NCBI RefSeq assembly: GCF_002005565.1
Contig: NZ_BDJC01000008.1
Span: 1 to 64,000, forward strand
Source of the DNA: Streptomyces sp. JHA26
Lineage (GTDB): Bacteria; Actinomycetota; Actinomycetes; Streptomycetales; Streptomycetaceae
DNA: 64,000 nucleotides
Direction of reading: 5' to 3'
In this document: one piece after another, positions 16,585 through 25,650 of the stretch
How positions within the stretch are numbered: the first letter of the stretch is position 1
Layout of the letters: the number at the start of each line of letters is the position of its first letter
Translations under genes and position numbers: made by a program
Notes under the pieces: model-generated
What the model was told of the DNA's origin: nothing
Databases searched by the model: none
The model's input: the letters and a program-made list of their open reading frames with translations, nothing else

Positions 16585-17610
16585 TCAGGGCCTGCCGGCC
16601 GCCGGTACCTCCTCGCCGGCGGGCACCGGACCGGGCGGGGTGCCGTCGCCGAACGGGCGTCCGCCCAGCTCCTGCCGGTGGTGCGGCGTGAGCCATCCGG
16701 ACAGGTCCGGGCCCAGCGGCACGATGCCGGTCGGGTTGATGCCGGTGTGGACCTGGTGGTAGTGGCGCTTGATGTGGTCGAAGTCGACGGTGTCGCCGAA
16801 GCCGGGCGTCTGGAACAGGTCGCGGACGTAGGCCCACAGCACCGGATTCTCCGCCAGTTTCCAGCGGTTGCACTTGAAGTGGCCGTGGTAGACGGCGTCG
16901 AAACGCACCAGCGTGGTGAACAGCCGGATGTCCGCCTCCGTGATCGTGTCCCCGACCAGGTAGCGCTGCCGTTCCAGCCGGGACGCCAGCTGCTCCAGGC
17001 GGCGGAACACGTCCGAGCAGGCGGCCTCGTACTCCTCCTGCCCGGTGGCGAAGCCCGCCCGGTACACGCCGTTGTTGACGTCGTGGTAGACGCCGGCCAT
17101 CACCTCGTCGATCTCGTCCCGCAGGGCGTGCGGATACAGGTCGGGCGCACCGGGCCGGTGCAGGGACGTCCACTCGGTCGCGAGATCCAGGGTGATCTGC
17201 TGGTAGTCGTTGGTCACCAGCCTCCCGCTGGGCACGTCCACGACCGCCGGGACGCTCACCCCACCCGGATAGCCGGTCTCCCGCTCGTCGTAGGCCTCGC
17301 TGAGGAAGCGGATGCCGAGGACCGGGTCACGGCCGTCCGGGTCCAGGGTGAACCGCCAGCTGCGGTCGTCCTGGATCGGGTCGGCGACCGCCAGGGACAG
17401 GGCGTCCTCCAGGCCGAGCAGCCGCCGGGAGACCAGGGCCCGGCTCGCCCACGGACAGGCGCGGCTGACCACCAGTCGGTAACGTCCGGCCGCCACCGGC
17501 CAGCCGTCGCGGCCGTCCGCGGTGATCCGGTCGGCGAAGTGGCTCCTGGACCGCTTGAACGCCTTCCGGCCGTAGCCGCTGTTGCCGGACGTCCCGTCGT
17601 CGCCGCTCAT
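16585..17610 (-). CDS. glutathione S-transferase Xi-class / glutathionyl-hydroquinone reductase-like
   Basis: 341 aa. The thioredoxin-fold half has the catalytic SRACPWASRA (CPW motif, Cys at about residue 53) that defines Xi-class GSTs and ECM4/YqjG-type glutathionyl-hydroquinone reductases. The all-helical C-terminal half includes NNGVYRAGFATGQEEYE and HYHQVHTGINPTGIVP, also typical. Actinobacteria use mycothiol rather than glutathione, so the thiol partner is probably mycothiol (inference). The ATG at 17610 has GGGAGG 8 bases upstream; the frame to 17745 is rejected. Confidence 0.87.
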   Translation of the reverse strand: MSGDDGTSGNSGYGRKAFKRSRSHFADRITADGRDGWPVAAGRYRLVVSRACPWASRALVSRRLLGLEDALSLAVADPIQDDRSWRFTLDPDGRDPVLGIRFLSEAYDERETGYPGGVSVPAVVDVPSGRLVTNDYQQITLDLATEWTSLHRPGAPDLYPHALRDEIDEVMAGVYHDVNNGVYRAGFATGQEEYEAACSDVFRRLEQLASRLERQRYLVGDTITEADIRLFTTLVRFDAVYHGHFKCNRWKLAENPVLWAYVRDLFQTPGFGDTVDFDHIKRHYHQVHTGINPTGIVPLGPDLSGWLTPHHRQELGGRPFGDGTPPGPVPAGEEVPAAGRP

Positions 17611-17732
17611 GGGACGAACCTCCCTGTCGTCGGTGGGTCCTGGTAACGCGTTCCCCGTTTTCGGCCGTCGGCACGGGTGGGCCACCCGCAAGGCGGGTGT
17701 GAGCCCGGCCGGCAGGGGGCAGTCGGCGAATC

Positions 17733-18776
17733 GTGAACCGGACAACCTCGAACGGGACAGCGAACGAACGGACCGACGGAAAGGACGACGGGACCGACGG
17801 GACCGGCGGGACCGACGGATCCGGCAGCAAGGCGGACCGCAGGACGCGGATCACCGTGCTGGTCGCCCTGGCGGCCAACCTGGTGATCGCGGTCGCCAAG
17901 GCGGTCGGCGGCTTCTTCGCGGGATCGCCCGCGCTGCTGTCGGAGGCCGCGCACTCGGTGGCCGACAGCCTGAACGAGGTCTTCCTCCTCGCCGCGCTGC
18001 GCCGCAGCCGCCGCCCCGCCGACCGCCGCCACCCCTTCGGCTACGGCAAGGAACGCTTCTTCTGGTCGCTGCTGGCGGCCGTGGGAATCTTCGTCATGGG
18101 CGGCTGCTTCTCGTTCTTCCAGGGCGTCGAGGCCCTCCGGACGGGCGCGGAGGAGGAACCCAGCGGCTACGTGGCCGGCCTGATCGTGCTCGGCGTCGCC
18201 CTGATCGCCGAGGGCGCCTCGCTGCTGCGGGCGCTGCACCAGGTGCGCCGGCAGGGCGGGGCCGCCGCCGGGATGCGCGACCCGGCCCTGCGCACGGTCG
18301 TCGCCGAGGACGGCACCGCGGTGCTCGGCGTCACCCTCGCCATGATCGGCATGATCCTGCACATGGTCACCGGACAGGTCGTGTGGGAGGCCTGCGCCTC
18401 GCTCGCCATCGGCGCGCTGCTCGTGTACGTGGCCTACCGGCTGGGCCGCGAGGCCCGTGACCAGCTGATCGGCGAGGCCGCGGATCCGGAGGCGAGCGGT
18501 CGCATCCGCGCGCTGCTCCGGGCGCAGCCGGAGATCGACAGTGTCGAGGCGCTGTTCACGATGAAGACGGGCCTCGACTCCACGTTGGTGGCCGCCCGCA
18601 TCGACCTGGTGCCCGGCCTGGACAGCGAGCGGGTGGAGGAGGTGTCCGTGCGCATCAAGAGGTCCATCGCCCACACCGTCCCCGAGGCCCGGCAGATCTT
18701 CCTCGACGTCACCGACCGGACCGCGCGCGAGACGGCGGAAAGCCCCGCCGCGACGGGGGAACGCGGCGGGGCCTGA
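17733..18776 (+). CDS. cation diffusion facilitator (CDF) metal exporter
   Basis: 347 aa, GTG start. A Gly/Asp/Thr-rich cytosolic tail (residues 1-35) leads into six membrane helices (about 38-240). The metal site is visible as LLSEAAHSVADSLNE (HxxxD) in helix 2, with a matching VVAEDGTAVLG (ExxxD-like) in helix 5. FGYGKERFFWSLL lies between helices 2 and 3. The C-terminal ferredoxin-like cytosolic domain spans about 255-325. CDF proteins export Zn, Fe, Co or Mn by proton antiport; the Asp in place of a second His suggests Fe, Mn or Co as much as Zn. It is divergent from the Xi-class GST gene. Confidence 0.87.
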   Translation: MNRTTSNGTANERTDGKDDGTDGTGGTDGSGSKADRRTRITVLVALAANLVIAVAKAVGGFFAGSPALLSEAAHSVADSLNEVFLLAALRRSRRPADRRHPFGYGKERFFWSLLAAVGIFVMGGCFSFFQGVEALRTGAEEEPSGYVAGLIVLGVALIAEGASLLRALHQVRRQGGAAAGMRDPALRTVVAEDGTAVLGVTLAMIGMILHMVTGQVVWEACASLAIGALLVYVAYRLGREARDQLIGEAADPEASGRIRALLRAQPEIDSVEALFTMKTGLDSTLVAARIDLVPGLDSERVEEVSVRIKRSIAHTVPEARQIFLDVTDRTARETAESPAATGERGGA

Positions 18777-18841
18777 CCCTCGTGTGCCCGGTGCCGGCCG
18801 GGCCATGCACGAGGATCCGGACTTTCTCGCCCGGCCCGGGA

Positions 18842-19291
18842 TCAGTTCCCGCCGGCCGGTTCCAGCACGAAGACCGGGATCTCCCGGTCCGTCTTCTCCT
18901 GGTACTCGGCGTACGTCGGGAACGCCGCGACGGCCCGCTCCCACCACTCGGCCTTCTCCGCGCCGGTGACCTCGCGGGCCGTCATGTCCTGCTTCACCGG
19001 GCCGTCCTGGAGCTCCACACGGGGATCGGCCTTGACGTTGTGGTACCAGACCGGGTGCCGAGGCGCCCCGCCCAGGGAGGCCACCACCGCGTAGCGGCCC
19101 TCGTGCTCGACGCGCATCAGCGGCGTCTTGCGGATCTTGCCGCTGCGGGCGCCCCGCGTGGTCAGCACGATCACGGGCAGGCCCGTGTCCAGGAGGGTCG
19201 TCCCCTGCGTGCCGCCGGAGCTCTCGTAGAGCTCCACCTGCTCGCGCACCCACTGCGTCGGGCTGGGTTCGTACTCGCCCTCAAGAGGCAT
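18842..19291 (-). CDS. deazaflavin (F420)-dependent nitroreductase family protein
   Basis: 149 aa. The sequence follows the DDN family: [24 protein letters not shown] near residues 35-58 (the RxGxxRxTPL F420-binding signature) and [19 protein letters not shown] near 82-100. These small split-barrel enzymes use reduced F420 to reduce quinones or nitro compounds at the membrane. The ATG at 19291 ([12 protein letters not shown]) matches the usual family start; the frame to 19363 is rejected. Confidence 0.85.
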   Translation of the reverse strand: MPLEGEYEPSPTQWVREQVELYESSGGTQGTTLLDTGLPVIVLTTRGARSGKIRKTPLMRVEHEGRYAVVASLGGAPRHPVWYHNVKADPRVELQDGPVKQDMTAREVTGAEKAEWWERAVAAFPTYAEYQEKTDREIPVFVLEPAGGN

Positions 19292-19441
19292 GGTTTCCGT
19301 CCCATCGTCGCGTCGTACGGCTGACTGGCACCGCGGTCCGACACCGGCCGGTGCACGCTCCATCCATACCGCATCCCGGCCGTGGACCGCCGACGTCCGC
19401 GCGACACGCGGTGCCCGGCGCGGAGCCGGAAGGCCGCGCGG

Positions 19442-20014
19442 TCACGGCGTCGGCGCACCCGCCCCGGCGGCCGCCAGGAGCACCCGGGCGGCCTCCCGAG
19501 CCTCCTGCGCGGGCTCCGGGCCGCCCGTGAGGCCCGCCGTCGTCATGGCGCCCTCGGCCAGCAGGAACAACTGCCCGCCCACCGCGGCGGACAGTCCCGC
19601 CTCGGCCGCCAGACCGTCGAGGAACTCCCGGAACGCCCGCTTGTGCGCCCGCACGTGCTCCGCGACCCGGGGCGAGCCGGCGCCCAGCTCGCCGTACGCG
19701 TTCAGCCACGCGCAGCCGCGGAAGTCCGGCTCGGCGAACCACCGCGCGAGCCAGTCGAAGACGGCCAGGATCCGGGGGACCGCGCCCTCGTGCCGGTCGA
19801 CGTACCGCGCCAGCCGGCCCCGCCAGCGCACGTCGCGCCGCTCCAGGTACGCCAGCACCAACTGCTCCTTCGCCGGGAACAGCTGGTAGAGGCGCTTGAG
19901 CGAGACCCCCGAGGCGCCGCGGACGTCGTCCATGCCGACGGCCTGGACGCCCCGCCCGTAGAAGAGCCGCTCCGCGGCGTCCAGCGCCCGCTCGCGGGCG
20001 GCCTCGCTGTCCAT
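19442..20014 (-). CDS. TetR/AcrR-family transcriptional regulator
   Basis: 190 aa. The N-terminal helix-turn-helix is clear: ALDAAERLFYGRGVQAVGMDDVRGASGVSLKRLYQLFPAKEQLV (about residues 8-50). The C-terminal ligand domain resembles the TetR_C LmrA/YxaF-like type, with FRGCAWLNAYGELG. The ATG at 20014 has AGGAAGAGG upstream. The gene is divergent from the DUF1348 gene, and two near-identical 16-18 bp palindromes lie in the gap, so it most likely represses itself and that neighbour. Confidence 0.88.
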   Translation of the reverse strand: MDSEAARERALDAAERLFYGRGVQAVGMDDVRGASGVSLKRLYQLFPAKEQLVLAYLERRDVRWRGRLARYVDRHEGAVPRILAVFDWLARWFAEPDFRGCAWLNAYGELGAGSPRVAEHVRAHKRAFREFLDGLAAEAGLSAAVGGQLFLLAEGAMTTAGLTGGPEPAQEAREAARVLLAAAGAGAPTP

Positions 20015-20035
20015 GAAGGGCCTCTTCCTTGACGT

Positions 20036-20088
20036 GAGAACGATCGTTCTCCTACCGTAACAGGCACAGTGGAGAACGACCGTTCTCC
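20036..20088. promoter_or_regulatory. two TetR-type operators
   Basis: GAGAACGATCGTTCTC (20036-20051) is a perfect palindrome. GGAGAACGACCGTTCTCC (20071-20088) has perfect 8-bp arms. Their centres are 36 bp apart, between the divergent TetR and DUF1348 genes; one sits near each start. Confidence 0.75.
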
Positions 20089-20111
20089 AGTCTGTCGACG
20101 GAGGGTTCGCC

Positions 20112-20573
20112 ATGTCCACCGACCGCCCGCCCCTGCCACCGTTCAGCCGTGAGACCGCCGCCCGGAAGGTCCAGGCGGCCGAGGACGCCTGGAACACCCG
20201 CGACCCCCACAAGGTCGCGCTCGCCTACTCCGAGGACTCGGTCTGGCGCAACCGCGACACCTTCCTCACGGGCCGGGCCGCCATCGTCGAGTTCCTGACC
20301 GCCAAGTGGGCGCGCGAGCGCGAGTACGCGCTGCGCAAGGACCTGTGGGCCTTCGACGGCAACCGCATCGCCGTCCGCTTCCAGTACGAGTCGCGCGACA
20401 CCGAGGGGCAGTGGTGGCGCTCCTACGGCAACGAACTGTGGGAGTTCGACGAGCACGGCCTGATGACGCGGCGGGAGGCGAGCATCGACGACGTCCCCAT
20501 CGAGGAGGCGGACCGCCGCATCCGCGGCCCGCGGCCCGAGGCGGAGCGGGGACTGTCCTTCCCCCTGCGGTAG
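20112..20573 (+). CDS. NTF2-like protein of the DUF1348 family
   Basis: 153 aa; GGAGG is 8 bases upstream of the ATG. A single SnoaL/NTF2-like cone fold covers residues about 15-135: [55 protein letters not shown] and [18 protein letters not shown]. These are DUF1348 hallmarks. The pocket is rich in Trp, Arg and Asp but the substrate is unknown. Two palindromes shared with the divergent TetR gene indicate that it is repressed until a ligand appears. Confidence 0.83.
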   Translation: MSTDRPPLPPFSRETAARKVQAAEDAWNTRDPHKVALAYSEDSVWRNRDTFLTGRAAIVEFLTAKWAREREYALRKDLWAFDGNRIAVRFQYESRDTEGQWWRSYGNELWEFDEHGLMTRREASIDDVPIEEADRRIRGPRPEAERGLSFPLR

Positions 20574-20604
20574 GCCCGGCCGGCCGGTTGAGTAGGGTTC
20601 CGGC

Positions 20605-21147
20605 GTGACCCGACCGGCCCGAAGCACCGAGAAGCCCTTCCTCTACGTCGTCGTCTGCGCCGCCGGGGTGGCCTCCGGCGTCGGCGGGCTGATCACCGCC
20701 GCGCGGGAACGCGGCTGGGAGACCGGCGTCATCGCGACACCGGTCGCCATGGGCGGTTTCTTCGACGCCGCCGACGTCGAGGCACGCGCCGGCCGCCCGA
20801 TCCGCTCGGCCTGGCGCTCGCCGGCCGACCCGCGGCCCTTCCCGGCGCCCGACGCCGTCGTGGTCGCGCCCGCCACCTTCAACACGATCAACAAGTGGGC
20901 CGCCGGTCTGGCCGACACCCTCGCCGTGGCCACCCTGTGCGAGGCGTGCGGCCTCGGCGTCCCCGTCGCCGTCCTGCCGTGCGTGGCCGACGCGCTGGCC
21001 GCCCATCCCGCCTACCGGGAGAGCCTGGAGAGACTGCGCGGGATGGGGGTGCGCTTCGGCGACCCGTACGCGGGACAGGCCGAAACGGGCGGCGGTCGCC
21101 CGGAGTTCCGCTGGGAGCGGGCCCTCGACCTGATCGAGGAGCCCTGA
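20605..21147 (+). CDS. flavoprotein (HFCD / phosphopantothenoylcysteine decarboxylase-like)
   Basis: 180 aa, GTG start. YVVVCAAGVASGVGGLITAARERGWE opens a Rossmann-like flavodoxin fold, and VVAPATFNTINKWAAGLADTLA is the conserved FMN-binding segment of HFCD flavoproteins. The catalytic His and C-terminal Cys flap of true PPC decarboxylases are not evident, so decarboxylase activity is uncertain. No ribosome binding site: TAGGGT (20593-20598) lies six bases before the GTG, predicting a leaderless mRNA. It lies 31 bp after the DUF1348 gene but probably has its own promoter. Confidence 0.8.
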   Translation: MTRPARSTEKPFLYVVVCAAGVASGVGGLITAARERGWETGVIATPVAMGGFFDAADVEARAGRPIRSAWRSPADPRPFPAPDAVVVAPATFNTINKWAAGLADTLAVATLCEACGLGVPVAVLPCVADALAAHPAYRESLERLRGMGVRFGDPYAGQAETGGGRPEFRWERALDLIEEP

Positions 21148-21220
21148 CCCGTTCCGGGCCCGGGCCCGCACGAGGACGTACGCTCGCCTGGTACCGATCC
21201 GGAAGGCAGGAGCAGCAACG

Positions 21221-22189
21221 ATGCAGTACGTGAAGCTCGGTTCGACGGGCCTGGACGTCTCGCGGATCTGTCTGGGGTGCATGACCTACGGCGTTCCCGA
21301 CCGCGGTGCGCACGAGTGGACCCTCGACGAGGAGGCCTCGCGCCCGCTGATCCGGCAGGCGCTGGAGGCCGGCGTGACCTTCTTCGACACGGCCAACGTC
21401 TACTCCGACGGCACCAGCGAGGAGATCGTCGGCAAGGCACTCGCGGACTTCGCCCGCCGGGACGAGATCGTGCTCGCGACCAAGGTGCACGGCCGCATGC
21501 GGCCCGGACCCAACGGCGCCGGACTGTCCCGCAAGGCGATCATGACCGAGATCGACCACAGTCTGCGGCGCCTGGGCACCGACTACGTCGACCTCTACCA
21601 GATCCACCGCTTCGACCCGGACGCGCCGGTCGAGGAGACGATGGAGGCGCTGCACGACCTGGTGAAGGCGGGCAAGGTGCGCTACATCGGGGCCAGTTCG
21701 ATGTACGCCTGGCAGTTCTCCAAGATGCAGTACACCGCCGAACGGCACGGCTGGACCAGGTTCGTCTCCATGCAGAACCACTACAACCTCCTCTACCGCG
21801 AGGAGGAGCGCGAGATGCTGCCGCTCTGCGCGGACCAGGGCGTCGGCGTGCTGCCCTGGAGCCCGCTGGCCCGCGGCCGCCTCACCCGGGACTGGGGAGC
21901 GGAGACCGGGCGCAGCGCCACCGACGCCTTCGGCAGCACGCTCTACCAGGAGGGCGACCGCGCCGTCGTCGAGGCCGTCACCCGCATCGCGGAGGACCGC
22001 GGTGTACCGCGCGCCCAGGTGGCGCTCGCCTGGCTGCTGCACCAGGCCCCGGTGACCGCGCCGATCATCGGCGCCGCCAAGCCGCGGCACCTCGAGGACG
22101 CCGTGGCGGCGGTCGAACTCGCCCTCACCGACAAGGAGATCGAGGAGCTGGAGCGGCCGTACGCGCCGCACCCGATCGCCGGTCACTGA
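21221..22189 (+). CDS. aldo/keto reductase
   Basis: 322 aa. The TIM-barrel AKR signature is complete: FFDTANVYSDGTSEEIVGKAL (catalytic Asp and Tyr), VLATKVHG (Lys), YVDLYQIHRFD (His), and the C-terminal NADPH-binding IIGAAKPRHLEDAVAAVE. It reduces aldehydes or ketones with NADPH in the cytosol. GGCAGGAGCAGCAACG precedes the ATG. Only 19 bp separate its stop from the convergent lipoprotein gene. Confidence 0.9.
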   Translation: MQYVKLGSTGLDVSRICLGCMTYGVPDRGAHEWTLDEEASRPLIRQALEAGVTFFDTANVYSDGTSEEIVGKALADFARRDEIVLATKVHGRMRPGPNGAGLSRKAIMTEIDHSLRRLGTDYVDLYQIHRFDPDAPVEETMEALHDLVKAGKVRYIGASSMYAWQFSKMQYTAERHGWTRFVSMQNHYNLLYREEEREMLPLCADQGVGVLPWSPLARGRLTRDWGAETGRSATDAFGSTLYQEGDRAVVEAVTRIAEDRGVPRAQVALAWLLHQAPVTAPIIGAAKPRHLEDAVAAVELALTDKEIEELERPYAPHPIAGH

Positions 22190-22208
22190 CCGAGGGGCGT
22201 CCGGGCGC

Positions 22209-22910
22209 TCAGGGCCCCGTCCCGGGGGCCAGGACGGTGACGGACACCGACGACTCGTTGCCGCCCACCGGGACCTCACCGGCCGTCCACGTCACCTCGA
22301 TCGGCTCCCGTTCGTCCGGCGGGGTGACCAGCAGTGCCGCCGGGGCCGCGGTGCGGGCGCCGCTGATCTGCGGGCTGGAGAAGGACAGTCCGGCCCACGC
22401 GCTGCCGCCCGGCGTCAGCGTGACCGTCCGCGGTGAGGCGGGGGTGCGCTCCGGGGCGGGGCCCAGCTGCTTGCCGGACGCGTCCACGAAGGCGGCGCCC
22501 GGATAGCCGTACAGGGTGCAGGTGCGCGCGGAGGTGTTGGTCAGCACGAGGGGGAAGTTGCGCTGCCCGGCTCCGGGGTCGACGCGGCCGACCGAGGCGC
22601 GCAGCTCGGAGGTGTGGCAGCGGTCGTCGGTGCGGGCGGACGCGGACGCGGAACCGGCCGTGTCGCTGGGCACGGCGCCGACCGTCGGTGAGCCGTCGGT
22701 GCCCCGGCCCGGGCCGGCCGTCGGTCCGCCGTCGGCGCCCCGGTCCGGAAGCGTGCTGCCGCCGGTCGCACCGGTCGAGTGCTCGGCCCGGCCGGACTGC
22801 GTCGCGCTCGCCGTGCCGCTGTCGGTTCCGCAGGCGGTCAGCATGCCGAGCACCGCGACCGTGCTCGCCAGCAGGGCCGTCCGCCCTACGGGCTGGGACG
22901 TCTTCGCCAT
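22209..22910 (-). CDS. DUF4232 lipoprotein
   Basis: 233 aa. The lipoprotein signal is MAKTSQPVGRTALLASTVAV followed by LGMLTAC (Cys at about 27). A Gly/Thr/Ser/Asp-rich linker runs to about residue 93, then a beta-sandwich domain of DUF4232 type (CHTSELRASVGRVDPGAGQRNFPLVLTN to the end). The two Cys of that domain (CHTSEL and ARTCTLYGYPG) probably form a disulphide. The protein is predicted to sit on the outer face of the membrane. Function unknown. GGAG is 5 bases before the ATG at 22910. Confidence 0.8.
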   Translation of the reverse strand: MAKTSQPVGRTALLASTVAVLGMLTACGTDSGTASATQSGRAEHSTGATGGSTLPDRGADGGPTAGPGRGTDGSPTVGAVPSDTAGSASASARTDDRCHTSELRASVGRVDPGAGQRNFPLVLTNTSARTCTLYGYPGAAFVDASGKQLGPAPERTPASPRTVTLTPGGSAWAGLSFSSPQISGARTAAPAALLVTPPDEREPIEVTWTAGEVPVGGNESSVSVTVLAPGTGP

Positions 22911-23016
22911 CGCTTCTCCACACTCCCGTGAGGTTCGTCGCGCACGGTCCGGCACGGGTGCCGGACGGCACGCCCTGCCTTCGAGTGTCCCGTGTCACGG
23001 GCCCGGAAACCGAGGG

Positions 23017-25395
23017 TCACTCGTCTTCGAGCAGGGCCAGCTCCGCCCAGATCGTCTTGCCCTCCGTGGTGTGCCGGCTGCCCCAGCGCTGGGTGAGCTG
23101 GGCCACCAGCAGCAGACCGCGCCCGCCCTCGTCCCAGGTCTTGGCCCGGCGCAGGTGCGGCGCGGTGTGGCTGGTGTCGGAGACCTCGCAGATCAGCGTG
23201 GTCCTGTCGTGGATCAGCCGCAGCCGGATGGGCGGCGAACCGTACCGGATGGCGTTGGTGACCAGCTCGCTCACCACCAGTTCGGCGGTGAAGGACGCCT
23301 CCAGCAGCGCCCAGGCGGACAACTGGTCGACGACCTGCTTGCGGATGGGGGCGACCAGTGACGGGTCGGCGGGAATGTCCCAGGTGGCCACCTGGCCGGG
23401 GGGCAGTCCCCGGGTACGGGCCAGCAGCAGCGCCACGTCGTCGGTGGCGCCGCCGCTCGGCAGCAGGGCGTGCAGCACACGGTCGCAGGCCGCGTCCAGC
23501 GAGTCGGCGGGGACGGCCAGGGCCTCGCGCAGCAGCGCCTGACCGGCGTCGGCGCCGCGGTCGCGGCCCCTGACCAGTCCGTCGGTGTAGAACGCGAGCA
23601 CGCTGCCCTCGCCCAGTTCCAGCTCGGCGGACTCGAAGGGCAGACCGCCCACGCCGAGCGGCGGACCTGAGGGCAGCTCGAGCTGCCGGGGTGGTCCGTC
23701 CGGCGGGACCAGCACGGGCGGCGGGTGTCCGGCCCGGGCGAGGGAGAAGTGCCGGGAGACCGGGTCGTACACCGCGTACAGACAGGTGGCGCCGACCTCG
23801 CCCGCACCGTCGCCGCCGGCCTCCTCCGACAACCGGACGACCAGGTCGTCCAGGTGGGTGAGCAGCTCCTCGGGGGTCAGGTCGATGTCGGCGAGGGTGC
23901 GCACGGCGGTCCGCAGCCGGCCCATGGTGGCCGATGCCTGGATGCCGTGGCCGACGACGTCCCCGACGACCAGCGCGACCCGCATCCCGGACAGGGGGAT
24001 GATGTCGAACCAGTCGCCGCCCACCCCGGAACGGGCCGCCGGGAGGTAGCGGGAGGCCGCCTCCAGCGCGACGGTGGGAGGCAGCCACCGGGGGAGCAGG
24101 CTGCGCTGCAGCATCAGGGTCGTCTCGCGCTCGCGGGAGTAGCGGCGGGCGTTGTCGATGCAGACCGCGGCGCGGGCGCTGACCTCCTCGGCCAGCAGCA
24201 TGTCGTCGTGCGTGAACGCGTAGGGGCGGCGGAACCGGGTGAAGACGGCGATGCCCAGGGTGGTCCCACGGGCCTGCAGCGGGACGGACATCGTGGAGTG
24301 GATGCCGTACTCCTCGATCCGCCCGACCCGGACCGGATCCCACTCCCGCCACCGCTCCAGGTCGCCGGAGGGCACCGCGGCGATGATCGCGTGCCCCGCG
24401 GCCAGGCACTGGGCCTGGGGCGAGTCCGCCGGATAGACGTCGAGGCGGCCCGGCTCGGCCACCGCTTCCGGGCATCCCGGGTTGACCGACTGGTGGGCGG
24501 CCCGGCGCAGGGCGACCGGCGGCGTCGGCACGGTGACGGGATCGTCACCGTGCTCCTGCGGGTCCAGCAGGTCGACGCTGACGAAGTCGGCGAGCGAGGG
24601 GACGCACACGTCGGCCAGCTCCTGCGCGGTGCGGGTGACGTCGAGGGTGGTGCCGATGCGGACGCTGGCCTCGTTGACCAGCTGGAGCCGTTCCCGGGCG
24701 AGGTGCTGTTCGGTGAAGTCGTGAGCGGTCACGCAGACACCGAGCACCTCGCCGTCGGCGCCGGTGAGCGGGGCGATGCGGGCGAGCCAGGCGTGGGCGC
24801 GGCTCTCGCTGGGGGCCTTGAGGTACGTGTGCATGTCGTGGCCCTGGCCGGTGGCGAGCACGCGCCGCATGTGCTCCTCCAGCTCCGCGGCCTGCCTCCG
24901 GCCTCCCAGGTCGGTGGCCCGCAGACCGCGGAGGCGGTCCGGGGGGAGCCCGAAGAGCCGTGCCATGGTGTCGTTCACCCCGCGGACGCGGAGCCGGTCG
25001 TCGAAGATCATCGTGGCGCAGGGCGACTGGGTCAGGGCGGCACCGACCAGCGGGTCGTCCGGCTGCCCGGGGCCGTTGTCCAGGGGGGAGACGGCCAGCC
25101 ACGTGCCCGGGCCGTCGGTCTCGGGCGGTCTGTGGCGGGCGAGCACCCACACGGAGACCGTGTGCCCGTCGCGGTGCCGCAGCGCCAGCGTCCCGTTCCA
25201 GCGCTCGGCGCCGGGTTCGAGCGCCGGGCCGTCGTCCGCGTCGGCCAGCAGCTCGGCGGCGGGGCGCCCCACGACGTCGGCGGCCGGGTGGCCCAGCAGC
25301 AGGCGGGCACCCTCGCTCCACTCCCGCAGCGTCCCGGAGTCGTCGACGACGGCGCGGGCCGCGGCGGCGTCGTCGTGCGGGTTGACCGGACTCAT
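23017..25395 (-). CDS. PAS-PAS-GAF-SpoIIE phosphatase with C-terminal anti-sigma-type kinase domain
   Basis: 792 aa. In order: a PAS domain (about 15-115), a second PAS (about 120-240), a GAF domain (about 250-420), a PP2C-like SpoIIE phosphatase (about 440-650; GGDWFDIIPLSG and VVGDVVGHGIQASATMGRLR hold the metal-binding Asp residues), and a HATPase domain (about 665-790; ELVTNAIRYG, the N box). Such proteins dephosphorylate STAS antagonists and phosphorylate or bind them, linking small-molecule or redox sensing to sigma-factor release. A close relative is at 48554-50995 and a STAS protein at 13045-13434. GGAG precedes the ATG at 25395; a longer GTG start at 25422 is possible. Confidence 0.87.
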   Translation of the reverse strand: MSPVNPHDDAAAARAVVDDSGTLREWSEGARLLLGHPAADVVGRPAAELLADADDGPALEPGAERWNGTLALRHRDGHTVSVWVLARHRPPETDGPGTWLAVSPLDNGPGQPDDPLVGAALTQSPCATMIFDDRLRVRGVNDTMARLFGLPPDRLRGLRATDLGGRRQAAELEEHMRRVLATGQGHDMHTYLKAPSESRAHAWLARIAPLTGADGEVLGVCVTAHDFTEQHLARERLQLVNEASVRIGTTLDVTRTAQELADVCVPSLADFVSVDLLDPQEHGDDPVTVPTPPVALRRAAHQSVNPGCPEAVAEPGRLDVYPADSPQAQCLAAGHAIIAAVPSGDLERWREWDPVRVGRIEEYGIHSTMSVPLQARGTTLGIAVFTRFRRPYAFTHDDMLLAEEVSARAAVCIDNARRYSRERETTLMLQRSLLPRWLPPTVALEAASRYLPAARSGVGGDWFDIIPLSGMRVALVVGDVVGHGIQASATMGRLRTAVRTLADIDLTPEELLTHLDDLVVRLSEEAGGDGAGEVGATCLYAVYDPVSRHFSLARAGHPPPVLVPPDGPPRQLELPSGPPLGVGGLPFESAELELGEGSVLAFYTDGLVRGRDRGADAGQALLREALAVPADSLDAACDRVLHALLPSGGATDDVALLLARTRGLPPGQVATWDIPADPSLVAPIRKQVVDQLSAWALLEASFTAELVVSELVTNAIRYGSPPIRLRLIHDRTTLICEVSDTSHTAPHLRRAKTWDEGGRGLLLVAQLTQRWGSRHTTEGKTIWAELALLEDE

Positions 25396-25544
25396 CGTCG
25401 CCACTCCATTGCGCACACCCACAGTGAACAGCGCGTCACCTGGGCCCCAGCCTAGTGCGTCCGCGCTCCGCGCGGACCCGAACCACCGGGCTCACGGAGC
25501 CCCCTCGGCACACGGGCCGCCCGGTCCCCGGGGCGCCCGGGACA

Positions 25545-25619
25545 GAAAGTGCTTTCCGTGGCCTTGACGAGCGCATACGAACCGACGTCAGAATCTGTTT
25601 GCTCACGATCACTTGTGAG
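25545..25619 (+). promoter_or_regulatory. operator elements upstream of the GH2 gene
   Basis: GAAAGTGCTTTC (25545-25556) has 5-bp inverted arms like LacI-family operators. TTGACG (25564-25569) is a good -35 box. CTCAC (25602-25606) and GTGAG (25615-25619) form a second inverted repeat about 32 bp before the start codon. The layout suggests repression of the GH2 gene, but the regulator is not in the window. Confidence 0.4.
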
Positions 25620-25650
25620 TACTTCTGATTCTTGATGAGGGAGACTCGGC

